Positions 1-11,629 of a DNA stretch of 54,254 bases are shown in pieces. The notes below the pieces were generated by a model, which searched no databases, had not been told where the DNA came from, and worked only from the letters and a program-made list of their open reading frames with translations. The translations under genes and the position numbers were made by a program. Position 1 is the stretch's first letter, and each line of letters starts with the position of its first letter. The DNA comes from Gnomoniopsis sp. IMI 355080 (lineage: Eukaryota > Ascomycota > Sordariomycetes > Diaporthales > Gnomoniaceae), in the NCBI GenBank assembly GCA_027946555.1, contig JAPEVC010000233.1:1-54254 (forward strand), written 5' to 3'.

Positions 1-473
1 GGGGTGACGGGGGTGACGGGGGCGAGGACGCGACCGAACGCCAGCTGTTGAAGGAGAACGCGACCCTTATCTTTGACAGTTATGGGCCCCGGTCAGGTGA
101 CAGCAACGTTGAAGAGTTGCGTCTGACGTGGCACACCGAATTCGCTTGTGAGGATAGCCAACAGGATGGAGGCTCAAGCAGCAGTAACCACTGGGGCTTC
201 TTCACATGGCTGTTTGTTCTGTGGGTCTTGCTACTATTGAAATTATCATCGAACGATTTACTAACAGTACTCTACAGCATCTTCCTCGGTACTGCGGCCT
301 ATCTGATCTTTGGATCGTGGCTCAACTACAATCGATACGGTGCTCGAGGCTGGGACTTGCTGCCCCATGGAGACACAATTAGGGACATTCCCTATCTGCT
401 CAAAGACTGGACCAGAAGAGTGATGAATACTGTCCAAGGCACGGGCTCGAGGGGAGGCTACTCAGCCATATGA
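1..473 (+). CDS. atg27: Atg27-type autophagy-related transmembrane protein, C-terminal part
   Basis: The frame is already open at the left edge (codons from position 3) and stops at 471-473, so only about 156 C-terminal residues are present and the start lies outside the window. An acidic, Gly-rich stretch is followed by a lumenal segment, two close hydrophobic stretches (WGFFTWLFVLWVLLLLKL, then LLTVLYSIFLGTAAYLIFG), and the characteristic tail with SWLNYNRYGARGWDLLPHGD and RDIPYLLKDW. The last residues, YSAI, form a Tyr-based YxxO sorting signal, as found at the C-terminus of yeast Atg27. Atg27 is a type I membrane protein with a mannose-6-phosphate-receptor-like lumenal domain that cycles between Golgi, endosome and vacuole and supports Atg9 trafficking. 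The lumenal domain is mostly missing here, so the call rests on the transmembrane region and tail. Confidence 0.85.
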   Translation, partial: GDGGDGGEDATERQLLKENATLIFDSYGPRSGDSNVEELRLTWHTEFACEDSQQDGGSSSSNHWGFFTWLFVLWVLLLLKLSSNDLLTVLYSIFLGTAAYLIFGSWLNYNRYGARGWDLLPHGDTIRDIPYLLKDWTRRVMNTVQGTGSRGGYSAI

Positions 474-897
474 TCACCACGAACGAGGTATTGATAGATT
501 TTATTTTTCGTCTTTTGGACCAGCGATCCAGCACAGGTAGCCGGGGTTGGTTTTGCGCTCTATAGGCGTCGGAGTTTCCCTGTTTGCGGCCTCAAATTGA
601 GAAATGTGACCTCTTCATGTCGTCCTGAGCCTACAAAATCGCTGAGTGCAATTCGGGAGTGGCCTGGATATTCTCCCTAGGCGGACCACCTTTCTAGGTA
701 GATGAGTAATCTGTGCCGAGGTAAACCAGCGGCTGACTTGGCGCCGGGATGCCCGAGGATCCTTGGGACGACGCTCGTTACTTTAGCCTTAGCCTTTTAT
801 TGTCTCACGACTTCTGGATGATCGCTGTGAGCTGCCTCTCTCATTCAGCTCTCGCTTCCGCAATCATCCCGAATAGTTTCCAGCAAATTCCATCACC
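474..897. other. Intergenic region between atg27-like gene and isomerase gene
   Basis: This holds the 3' flank of the Atg27-type gene and the promoter of the downstream isomerase gene, which is on the same strand. The last 100 bases before the ATG are rich in CT. I see no further coding signal; the open frame beginning at 749 is out of frame with the isomerase and looks like a shadow. Confidence 0.6.
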
Positions 898-1740
898 ATG
901 GCTTCACCAGGGGGCAAGACGCTCTTCACCGTCCCCGTTCCGACATGTGACAATCACCCCGGCGGCACCATCACCATTACCGAACCCTCACCCCAAGTTT
1001 ACCTCATCTCCCTCGCTTCGCCCCCAGACAACCGCCTAACCACCGCCCTCTGCCAATCCCTCCTCACAGCCCTCAACCTCATCGAATTCTCCGGCCTCCC
1101 CACCGGCGTCGTCGTCACCACCTCCGCACTGCCCAAGTTCTTCTCCAACGGCCTCGACCTAACGCACGCCGTCAAGATTGGCGACGAGTTCTGGATCGAC
1201 AGCCTCTGGACGCTCTACCGGCGCTATCTCACGTATCCCATGCCCACCGTCGCGTGGGTGAATGGCCATGCTTTCGCGGGCGGGCTCATGCTCGCCATGC
1301 ACCATGACTACCGCGTCATGAACCCCGACAGGGGATTCGCCTGTCTCAACGAGCTCGAGTTTGGCGCCCCGCTCAAGCCACCCATGAGTGCGATTTTCCG
1401 CGTCAAGGTGCCGAGTCCGCATGTGTATCGGTCCATGGTGCTAGAGGCGCGGAGGTTTGGCGGTAAGGAGGCCGCGGCTGTGGGCATTGTTGATGTGGCA
1501 GGAGGCTGGGACGAGGTGCTGGGTCTGATCAAAGAGAGGGCATTGGTGGGGAGAGGGAAGACGGGTGTGTATGGGCTGCTGAAGATGGAGATGTATCGCG
1601 AGTGTTTGGATTTGTTGGAGAATCATGTAAGGGAGGAGGGCAAGGACAAAGGTTGGGTTGAGGGCGAAGACGCAAGGAAGGAAAGAGGAAGGCGAGAGGT
1701 GGAAGCGTGGATGAAAACAATGGGCAAGGCCAAGCTGTAA
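898..1740 (+). CDS. Enoyl-CoA hydratase/isomerase family protein, probably peroxisomal delta3,delta2-enoyl-CoA isomerase
   Basis: A single-exon gene of 280 residues, the usual size for the crotonase superfamily, starting at an ATG in good context (catcaccATGGCT). The crotonase fold is visible as LISLASPPDNRLTTALCQSL, SALPKFFSNGLDL (first oxyanion-hole segment), then VAWVNGHAFAGGLMLAMHHD (second oxyanion-hole segment with the Gly-Gly), followed by a C-terminal helical region. The protein ends in AKL, a type 1 peroxisomal targeting signal. The family contains enoyl-CoA hydratases and ECI-type isomerases; the small size, fungal context and peroxisomal signal favour an isomerase used in beta-oxidation of unsaturated fatty acids. 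The exact reaction cannot be fixed from the sequence. No intron is needed. Confidence 0.85.
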   Translation: MASPGGKTLFTVPVPTCDNHPGGTITITEPSPQVYLISLASPPDNRLTTALCQSLLTALNLIEFSGLPTGVVVTTSALPKFFSNGLDLTHAVKIGDEFWIDSLWTLYRRYLTYPMPTVAWVNGHAFAGGLMLAMHHDYRVMNPDRGFACLNELEFGAPLKPPMSAIFRVKVPSPHVYRSMVLEARRFGGKEAAAVGIVDVAGGWDEVLGLIKERALVGRGKTGVYGLLKMEMYRECLDLLENHVREEGKDKGWVEGEDARKERGRREVEAWMKTMGKAKL

Positions 1741-2563
1741 AGAGAGGTTACTCATCGTGACAGGAAGACATAATCAGGCATGACTGGCCTACTTTAGGAC
1801 CTACCGTATGGCAAAAATAGCGGTCGCTTGATTAGTCTTGTGAGACAGCCCACTCATTGCCATGACCGAGCATTAAACGCAGATGGAGACCAGTTTTGGG
1901 AATAGAGTTATATGATTTCCCCCAGAACATCTACAAATTTCAATACCAATGCAATAGCTTCTCACCATCCTTTCACCGTGAAAATTGACTACTTCCATCC
2001 CGCCATCACGTAAAGAAACCTTGATATTGTCTGCTGCTAGCGCAGCGCCCTATCATTCTTTACCAGCCCATCCCATGAATGCCGATTTGTACACATGGCC
2101 GAGTTCCCCGGCTGGTGGTCCTTTCTATCTTAAAGGAGTAGTAAAACTAGTGGGCAGACCTTGGGCCCCGCTAACATGTGCTGACGGTTTGCTGTTTTGA
2201 TTGTTGATTGACTTTTTGGTATCATTGGTATCAAATGTCGAATGGCCTTTTTGTCGCACTTTTGCCATTGCCCTAGCCATGGGCAACTCCTAATCGCGTA
2301 GAACACCGGTGGGAAAGCAAACAAACCCGAAAAAGAAGAAGAAAAAAGAAGGTGAAATGTTTACCATGACTCCGCCCGGAAGCAGCCCCTTTCTAGAGAC
2401 GCCAAGCATGTTGAGAGTAACACGGTAAAAGAAAAGACCATAAGAGGAAATGAAAATCAAACAAAGCCGCGGAACCCATCCCATGAACTCGTGCACGCCA
2501 TCTAGTGTGACTGAAAAGGACACTAAAATACATGGTACGAGAAACGAAAAAACTCAGTGGTGA
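1741..2563. other. Convergent intergenic region
   Basis: This is the 3' flank of two converging genes (isomerase on plus, Kcs1 on minus). It has A-rich tracts such as the aaagaagaagaaaaaag run near 2331-2350, but no reading frame with family resemblance. It probably holds the two polyadenylation regions. Confidence 0.6.
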
Positions 2564-5500
2564 TCACTCGCTTACAGACTCATCGTCCTCGGACACGTCC
2601 ATTTCGGGATTGTAGATCAGGTTTCGTTGAGCGGATGGCAAGCCCAACTCGGCACGCGTGTCCTGCTGTATTTTCAGGAAGTATCTACGCAAGCTGCGCA
2701 GTCCCTTCAAGAAACCTCGATCCGGTTCGTCCGGGTGTTGTGGAGGGCACGACTTGTCCTTGGCTAGATCTTGGGGTGTGACGCTGTTGGCAAAATCTGC
2801 GATCTTGAAATCGATTTCTCGCTTATTCTTGCGCTTCCGGACGTAGTTCATGTCCTCGTTGTCCGTCGCGAAGTCGGTCGTCGAATCCTCGATGGCAGTG
2901 TCGTAATTATTCTGGTCCGATTGTACCCCGTCATAAGTGACAAGCAGGCTGGCGGCGTAAAAACGATAACCGCGCAGTCTTTGCACGATTACTTCCAACT
3001 TACTGAGCTTCTGCAAGACAGTGGGTATGTGTCGTAGGATGCTGGTACGGTCTGCGCCGTCGTACAGAAAGCGCGTTAGTGCTTCCTGGAACTCAGGGCC
3101 GGCTTTGATACTGCGACCATAATATTTGTCTCGAAACACGTATTCTTGTGACTCAGCGTCCCAAACCTGAAGCCCACAAACCCGTACGCCAAGCTCTCGA
3201 GAGGTTGTCTGTGCACACTTCCGTTGTTGGGACTTCTGCTTTTTTGCAGTGGCCTCCACGCCATATTGCCGTGTACCCATTTTCAGATCCATGATGCAAG
3301 GTTTCTTCATGCCCGCGGTCAAATCCTCTAAAAGTAAAAAGTAAGATACCCGTGAGTCGCGCTGGGTTTGAGCCTCTTTGGGATTCACTGGCCTAGGAAT
3401 CTTCTTAAACTCGCCCGTCGGGCTTGTCGCTACAGACGGGGAGGTAGACGGATAGCTTGACAACGCCGTAGGTGGCTCTGCTTCCTTCGCTTCAGCTGCG
3501 CCGTTAAGGCTTTGGGCTGGCAGCGTTCGAAGTGAGGCCAGGTCTTGCACGCGTGTATTTAAATCTTCATTGTCACCTTTGTAGGCTTCATCAGGCTCCT
3601 CCCAGTACCGCAAATTGCCCCGCGAATCATCGGAGACATCCCTGGGCCTTCGTCGTAGAGCACTCCCAGAATGTCGGCGTTTCTTCCGCTCAGGCGACAT
3701 GGACGCGGTCAAGATGTCGGGCTCGGGGGCACTGGTCCCTGTCACATCATTGGAATCGAGGTCGCTTGCATCGATAGGGGAGTGAGAAGGACCGAGATCG
3801 CTATTTGTCTTCTGGTGAACCATCGAAGGCGCAAAATGACTAGCGCCAGACAATGATTCCTTGGATGGACCATCTTGTCTCATCAAGCTGGAGTCGGAGG
3901 ATGCAGGACGCAATAGCCTGTCGAGCGTCTTTCTTGGTATCGTCCGCTGGTGAGCCTTTTTATGTCTTTGTACGTTGATTGGTGACTTCGAGAAAACGTC
4001 GTTGAAAACTTCGTGGCGAAGCTTCTTATTTACGACGGTTGTACCCCAGCTGTTTGCGTGTCGGTCCTCGAGCGACGGCCTTGTGTGAGATTCAGGGGCT
4101 GTCGTTCCATTGGCCTCATAGTGTGATGCCGGTACTGACACCGAAGAGCTGCGGAAACGTTCTGAGTAATGTGTCTGTGTTGCCGGTTGCAAAAGGCTCC
4201 TTGGTAGAATATGTTGGTTGTCCAGGAAGGTGACGGTGGGAATCGGCTGAGATTCTGCTTGCAAAGACTGGCTGATAAGTCTTGATGGTGAACTGGTCTC
4301 TGTCCCATTCTCGTCCTTTGATGTTGAACAAACCTCAACAGAAGGCTGATTGGTCTCCAACAAAGCTGGATCTTTCGCTTCACTCTTCCTGCGCTCCAGT
4401 ACAGCACTATCTTCCTTCTTGATCATAGATCTTCGACGGGGCTGCTTCGAAAAGGTAACATTGAGAACACCGATATATCTGGTCTGCGTCAGTAACATGC
4501 TCAACGAATACAAAATGGTGTATATAGAGACTTACCGGGGCAGAAAAGGCAAGAGGTCTCGGTGATACCTCTCAATCTGCTCATAGAACTCATTTTCCCG
4601 ATTGTTGAGCTGCTTACAGACAGCTTTTTTCGAGAATCTCCACACCGTCGTGTGGCCACCAACCTGATGCCGGTAGGGAACAAGCTCGATGGCGTCGAGA
4701 GGTTGCTCGGGGCTCAACTGATGATCATGCACATGGTCCTCGTAGCCGGGTGATGCTAATTCAGAAGGTTTGGATACTGGTTGCGGCGTCATGTCCTGCT
4801 GAATGGAAGTCGACGGAGGGGGAACTGCACGCGACGATGGGTTGGTGTCGATCGCATGGATTTCGGCTTCACGTCGAGGCGATACGTTCTCTTTTGCTGC
4901 ACCTTCTACTGGGACTTCTGGGGTACCTGGCTCATCTGCCTCTGGCTCATCGGCTTTGACCAGCCACGAGGAGCCGTCATCGCTCTTCTGATGTGGTTTA
5001 GAATGCACATCCAAGTCGGACTCGGATTCGTCAGAGTGTTCGGACACTCCATGCGGGCCCTTGTGGGGGACGAACACGGCGGATGAAATCTTCTCCTCGC
5101 CTGATACCTCGCCGTCTTCATGGACAGTATCCCCCACTGCAGTACCACTAGCAGCATCTTGCTCTTCCACGTCCTGGGCCAAAGTGGGACCACCCACAGG
5201 TCCTGACTCGAGAGGTTTCTGAGGGCCAGTATGACCTTTGTGCCCCGGCCGAATCTGGAAGTAGTCTGGTGGTCCATCCTCCTCGTGTTGGCCTGTCGAA
5301 GAAAACGGGAAGGTCTTCGTTCGTGTCAAACGTCCAGGCACCTCCTCGGAAGTATCTGGGGATTGTTGCAGGCTCCTGTTGTAGTCATCCTTGCGCAGAG
5401 TCGCATTTTGTAACATGTCGTCTGTCACTGAAGGCTTTTCTTTCAAACCAGGCCGCCCCTCTTTCCTCTGCAATTTCTCTGGTAGACCCTCTTTGAAAAA

Positions 5501-6622
5501 CCGTAGGCTGTGGCTCGCCTTTCGACTCCGCGCGTTTGGCTCAACCCCAGCCAGAACCTCTGCAATGGACTTCTCGACTTGACCATCCTGCGCGTTGTTG
5601 AGATCTTCTGAGCCGATTGACCATACTTTCTCAGGGCCCGTAGAAACCCGGCTGTCCAGTTTATGGGGTCGCACAGGAGTTGCTGGCTCTGCCACAGAGC
5701 CGAGGTCCGCTCTTGCATTGGTCTGAGAAGAACCTCGATTCGGGTTCATTGTTCCAGCGGGCGGTGCCGATGTATCAGAGTATGTGCGAATAGACAATGC
5801 TACTCCCTTGAAATCTGCCTCCCCGTGAGTTCGCTCCAGCGACGTGCCCCGACCACTTGCTCGGAGAAGATCCCTATGGCTCTTGATCCTTGGCTCGACA
5901 TCTCCGATCTCTGATATATCAAAGGTACGGGATAGTAGGTTGTCAGCGGCTCGGGGCGGAAGGGAGAGGGTTGAGACGGCAGAAGTAGTAGCCATTGCGA
6001 TGGACCGTGGAGAGGCCCTGGGGGTCAAGAGGTCTCCATCACTGTGGTCGTGAATGTCGGGATCGTCGCTAATTTCTTGTGCTCCTGTGTCGCCGCCCTG
6101 GCTAGCTGGATCCTGATTTGGGTGACTACCGATCGAAGGGTCGCACAGGAGGTGTTGCAAGCGAGGACTAAATTGAGGCGCATCCAGGGATTGACCACTG
6201 GCCGAAGAGACTATGCCACGAGCTTCTGCTAGCTGTTGTGTCAGTAGCGAGGGCCCATTAGGCCTTTTTGGAAGAACAGTAGCAGTGGATGTGCCTGTGC
6301 CTGGAACAGGTCCCCGGGCCTTTTTATCATTCTGATCTGGTGCAAGATAATTCTCGATGCTAAGTACAGGGGTTGTCGGGGTCGACAGGACTCCTGCCTT
6401 GGGCCCGTCCCCAGCTGCGGGAGACTTCAATCCCTCGTCAGGGGCTCGCGCAATGTCATTAGTCGGCAGCCCTGGTTCTTGGATATGGCCGTGAGCCAGA
6501 GTATGTGCCTGGTCCTCCCTTTGCTCGGGCAAATGTGCCGGTACCGGTACGGGCTTCTCCTCGAGGGAACTTTGTCTCACCGATACCGATAATGCGGCAT
6601 CTCCAGGCGTAGAGGGCGACAT
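2564..6622 (-). CDS. kcs1: Inositol hexakisphosphate kinase (Kcs1 family)
   Basis: Two exons, 6622-4536 and 4478-2564, joined across a 57-nt intron (4479-4535, GTAAG...CCAG), give 1333 residues. The junction restores the conserved block HRDLLPFLPR|YIGVLNVTF. The first ~640 residues are low-complexity and probably disordered. A first kinase block lies at about 645-705 (TTVWRFSKKAVCKQLNNREN onward). After a disordered insert of ~370 residues comes the catalytic core: PCIMDLKMG at 1089-1097 (the PxxxDxKxG signature), SLLVTYDG at 1206-1213 and DFKIADFA at 1252-1259 (the metal-binding DFA-type motif). These are hallmarks of inositol polyphosphate kinases, and the size and split layout match Kcs1, which makes 5-InsP7 and thereby affects phosphate sensing, vacuoles and stress responses. 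The ATG at 6622 is the first in frame. Confidence 0.93.
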
Positions 6623-7483
6623 GTGGTCAACATTGGTTGAAATTGGACAGCGTGTGTGTGGGCGAAACGATAGGTACCCGTTGGGTTGCGGAGTGGCGGG
6701 AAGGGGGGGTCAACCACGGGAAGAGAGAAGGGATCGAGTGCGTGGCGGTGCGTTGCCGTTGCGCATGGCAGGTACTGGTACTCCAGATACTTTGTCTCCA
6801 GCAGCACTAATTTCCTGCCCAGAGCATGTCTCTTGTGAGTGCGTGCGCGGTTGTCAGCGAGGAATTGGGCAAAAGAAAGTAGACGGGGGGTGTGTTGTTG
6901 TCGGGGTCGGAGTCGGTGTGCAAGGGAAAAAGTTGGAGGGGGAAAGTGATGTGTTTCGGTTGGCTGTCTATGAGATAAGATGTTCACCCCCCGGCCTAAG
7001 AAGGACTTTGACGTCTGCAGGGATATCCCGCCCTGGGGTGCGCTGGACTGGGGCCGATCGGGACTTGCCCTAGCAAAGTACATAGTATCTGCGGGTGGCA
7101 CTGATAGATTGCCAGGGGCAGGCGCTGACTGGGACCTGGGTTTGGCTGGCCAGGCTGGGCAGGAACGACATCGGCCTGTTCCTGTGATTGAATTGATTCT
7201 AGCGGCGCCTATCTAGGGTAGGTATTGTAGATATGGTCACATGGTCATTGAGTAATAGTCCATGACCCCGACACTATTCGTACAAGACTCTGACTGCACT
7301 CTGGTCCTGTTTCAATGATTTCTACCATGCTGTCAGGACTCCTTCTTCTCGACTCTTTCGCCTGCTACATCCACACCACGTGGGCATGGTTGGTGGGTTT
7401 GAGGCCCCTGTGTGCTCCATTTAGAAGGTTCGTCAGCCCTATTCTTCTAGAAGCCGGATCCTTGCCTTCTCATCTCATTCACA

Positions 7484-7495
7484 GTACCTAGGTAC
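7484..7495. repeat. Perfect 12-bp palindrome GTACCTAGGTAC
   Basis: The sequence is its own reverse complement. It is followed by a second, shorter palindrome, CCTATAGG at 7504-7511, inside a run of GTAC-containing words. Related TACCTAGG-type words recur in other intergenic parts of the window, for example cctaggtac near 17350. Confidence 0.5.
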
Positions 7496-10400
7496 AGTAC
7501 CGACCTATAGGTACTTTCTTATAAGGGCTACGTTATTCTGACATCCTTCTTCTGCGCAGAAGCAGCTAATAAGGTTCTCAGCATGGACATCGAAAGCGAC
7601 ATTGGCATCGCCGTCGCATCGCCTCTGAAACTGACTGGCACGCCCGGCAAGCCGACAAAACTGAGCTGAGATCAATCGTGCATTGTCCTATGCGAGACAT
7701 GCTAGCAATCAATGAGGGAGCTTTGCTGTGCGACTGACTGCATGATGACGAGCTTCGACGCACCAATGTCTCCACTGCCAGCATGGCCCGGTGTGCCAGC
7801 ACTAAGTTGATGCCATCGTGTCATACATTGATCAACATTGCATCCACCCGGATCCTCTTCCCGCTTTCAAAAAGCGAGCGTAGCTTTGCCCAGTCGGCCA
7901 GTCCAGGGTTACATACAAGACCTTGTCTGTTCTGCGAGCACCACGTTTCCCCAGCTTTGCCTTTGACAGGCTCTCGACAGGGTCCTGCGTACGGCGCTTG
8001 TTTCGACTCTACCGGGAAGTAAGGATTGCTATAGTGCGCTTGGTGGCTCAAACATGCAGAGCGTTGGCCAGCTCGTCGAGCCTCTCTCTTCTCCCAGCGT
8101 TGGGGCCATTCACGGCTTTTCGTCTTGTGCAGCCGATCAGCCGGGAATTCATACACGTCCTCAATGAAATCGATGGAGGGGCAACACAAGTATCTATTCG
8201 TCATGTCATCTACTCATTCATAGGCCATCGCGCAAGAGATTCGCGGCTATATTCTGGCTAATGACAGCGAGTCAAAGATCGGGTAACTTCAGTGGGCCGT
8301 CTCACTATTTGATCTATCACTTATCACGGCTTTTCGGATTCTTGAGATACTTTCTCATCCGTCTACGACCTCCGCTTCCATATCATTTAAGAACAGAGGT
8401 TGAGATATTGGCTTTTGTGCCAAGCCAATGAGCACAAACCATGCGCTCTGAAAGCCGAGACCTCGTTCTCTCCAATCATTTGACAACGTGCTCTCATACT
8501 TACCCACAATCTTCTCAAACCCATGAGCACTCAACGCAGTTCTCAACGTCTGCTCTCACCCGTCGCTCCTGCTTGGACACGAGGTTTCAAAACACCCATG
8601 CCAATTCTTCACCTTTTCCGGAACACTTCCCCTGAGTTCCGTCGCTGTCTGAGGACCGGATAACAGGGAGTTGTCCGGACCAGTGCCTGGTGAAATCCCA
8701 TGGCACAAACCTTGTCAACTGACTGAGAGCTTCTTATGTGCTGAGAAAACCCGGCTCGATTCTCAGCTTCACAAGGTCACTGACAATGGCCCTCGATGCC
8801 GCGGAGAGACGGCCGGGTGGTTCCCCGGAATTTGTACAAGGAATTGACCGTCTTTCTCACTTCCTTCCATGGGACGCCCTGATTTGTTTCTAGCAGCCAT
8901 GCAATAGCCTACGCAAGGCGAGGCGAGGGCCCGGGTTTGAGAGGCACTGTGCATTTCACATGCTCACGATCACAAGCTTCCTCGCCTCGCTATTTGTCAC
9001 TTTCATGCGGATGATAGTTTTAAGACTCGCTCTTTCGGTTCAACCGTCATTCCTTCTTTTCGAATACTAAGAATGAAGGTACTGCCGATTTTAGCCGAGA
9101 GAATTCATTCATCGTTCCCAATGCTCCGAGACTAGCTCCGTGGGGATGTGTGTATCACCACCCCATTGGATACTGAGAAACTTCAACGACACATATACGA
9201 GCCTGTGGACACGAGCAATGTGACTTGTCGACCTGGGAGACGCGGCTTGGGATTTCAAATCCAAAAAGCTCACATCTTACTAGCGGCGGATGATGACCAC
9301 GTTGGGATCTTCTTGATGCTCATACGGCATGGCATCTCATGCTCCCTCCGTGCGAAGAATTCTCTGACCCACTTGAACAACCCAATGAGTGATTTCCGTA
9401 CACTATTCAGCCAGGGAACCAAATCACGTACAGTACGAGCCCGTCTAAACAATATAATCGAAAGAAATCACGTCAGGCCGAAGGGGAGGTTCCCCAGTCC
9501 AACAGTTTCTCATGCTCTCGCACGTTTTGTTCTCGGTCGTCCATAGGGATCCACCAGAGCAGCCATGTGGGTGACAACCATAGGTTCAGCGCGGGTCAGA
9601 ATCAGACTTTCCAAAGAGGTCTGAAGTCTCTATCTCTGTCTTACACCGCCGCTTTGTGCTCTCTCGGGTGCCTGCTCCGGCTGCCCTCTTCATTTCTTGT
9701 CTGGGTACTTGTAAGCCACATGCGTGTCGTTCGTACTACAATTTAACTTGCTGACAAGGATCCGGCCGTGGCCCGCTACCCCGTTCCTGCATAACCCTAC
9801 TGCCAACCCGTCCCCGTCCCTTTGTTAGATGGAATTTCCATTTGCGGGGAGCAAGTCCGCCTCCGTGATGAACAAGCACGTTCTGATGAGCTACCTTTTC
9901 ATCGTGGTCTAGCAGATGAGTGGTGAAGGTGATCATTGCCTTCGCCGTATTTTAGCTCGATACTTGAACCCACGGGTGAGTCTCTAACAGGCCGTGGTCC
10001 TGGAAAGATAAAATTTACATTTCGATGTGTGTCGACGAACCAGTTCTGTTGAGCGCTAACATCTCTGGCTCCCATGTCTAGTTGACGGTATGGCTGAGAC
10101 TCGATGTCTAGGTAATATCCTTCAACTTTTTCTATTTCGCCTTGACAGACTTACGGCCCTGTTGGTGAGAGTTCTTTTGTTTGGTTCACACATCTCACAG
10201 TCTCGCATTCGCCATCACTACCACTATTCTGATGGGGCTTTAGAGATTCATATATTGCACATGTTCGGAAGAGATGCCGTGGTAGACGAGATGTCGCCAC
10301 GTCGTCAAATATTACACTTGCAAGATGAGATTTTATCATCATGTGTTCGAGTGCCATTAAGTTAAAACCACATCCAGGTCACCTCCCCTCGAAGAAGCCA

Positions 10401-10953
10401 ATCTGTGGTGGGACTCTGCTGGGCGGCGGGTGGCCTATATGAGTAGGGCTCGACAAAGATTGATTGTGGACGATGCTTCAAGCCACATGCAGGCCATATA
10501 GCTGGTTTTCCAACGAGCTTTTTGCGCGAGATCGGTCGAGATACTCTGTCCTGTACTGACGGTTACCAGGGACTTGTTGGGCGAAGCAGGGACGGTTCTC
10601 ATTCGTCTTCTTCCATCAATTTGTGAGATTATTGACTGAGCACTTACTGGTTCACGTATCATTGCCAGACCCGGACTCCGATGTAATGCATAGCTTATGC
10701 TGTATTATCTTCCATGGTCAACTGCGCAATAGAACGATTATAGCTCAGGCTCTCGAGATTTATTGGTCCGGATCTGCCTCAACTATGTAGATCCAGGCTG
10801 GACTTTATGATGTAGGTACCTGTGTATGTCTGGCAAGACACGTCACACGTGGAGATGCACACTTGCCTCTGAACGATCTCGTATAGTTGAGGGACCTCCA
10901 TAATTGGGGCAAAGGTGCGTCTTGGGGGGGCAGTGAGACGGCGACATGCGGCT

Positions 10954-10982
10954 GGGCCGTTCTGCGAAGCGCGGAACGGGCC
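10954..10982. repeat. GC-rich imperfect inverted repeat / hairpin
   Basis: The arms are CCGTTC (10957-10962) plus GCG (10964-10966), and CGC (10970-10972) plus GAACGG (10974-10979). They are separated by a 3-nt loop (aag), with one mismatch inside, and GG/CC pairing resumes beyond a second mismatch. It is the strongest local dyad I noticed in the gene-poor region. Confidence 0.55.
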
Positions 10983-11629
10983 GTGTGCAGCGGTTGGTCC
11001 CGTTTGGTTTGTGGAGGCGCCAATTCGACAGCACCGTCCGATCGAAGTCACTTCCCTAGAGTCTGGGCTATCAACGCTTAAGCTCTCTGATCAATGGTTA
11101 AACGGCCCAACCGTTGACGAGATCTCAACTACCAGAACCCTCGTATTACTGTAAACATGCCTCCGTTCTCGAAGTAAACCTTGCAGACTACCGGAGACAA
11201 AAGTCCAGACTGCCATGCCAGGTGAAATCATTACCTCTGGTCATTACGAGGAGCCAGGATAAAGGTCTCCCCACCATCACGAAAAGAATAGCAAAGGCTG
11301 ACCCTGCTTAGGTATTTATTTGGGATGCAGGCATCCCAGGCTAATTCTTAACCACGCCATGCTTATTCTCGATGAGCTCGGACCAGGACCGGTTGGTAGA
11401 CGTTGCCAATGAACAACCGCCTCCCATCCCTAACTTGACTAATAACGCAAAATGCTGCATAGATTAGACGTGCGCCTCATCAAGTTTATTTTCTCGGTTG
11501 GTGTTATGTCATACCTGAATGCGCTAATATTGGTCCATTGCCAGCATACATAAGTATAAAGTATACAATTCCATCGAAATGGTCTCGGAAGCATGTATTT
11601 CGTGTCACATGTTCAACCAACTAGTTAAT

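Larger units (their letters stand above)
6623..11629. other. Long gene-poor region
   Basis: About 5 kb with no reading frame I can assign. The right-hand 500-600 bases next to 6622 are the presumed promoter and 5' UTR of kcs1, with GT-rich runs on the plus strand around 6890-6960. Beyond that, open frames on either strand are short (under ~135 codons), carry no recognisable motif and overlap each other antisense, as expected by chance at this base composition. A 28-codon ORF begins with ATG at 7583. Short palindromes occur at 7484-7495 and a strong imperfect hairpin at 10954-10982. I saw no transposase, reverse-transcriptase or helicase fragment and no obvious terminal repeats. Unspliced non-coding transcripts or a small multi-exon gene could be missed here. 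Confidence 0.5.

Noticed and set aside
749..1039. 96-codon frame overlapping the isomerase start
   Set aside because: Out of frame with the conserved isomerase and without features of its own.
7821..8204. 127-codon minus-strand open frame
   Set aside because: Low-information sequence without domain, signal peptide or conserved block, overlapped antisense by another frame.
9148..9546. 132-codon plus-strand open frame in the gene-poor region
   Set aside because: No recognisable motif and no supporting promoter or splice pattern; length is within chance.
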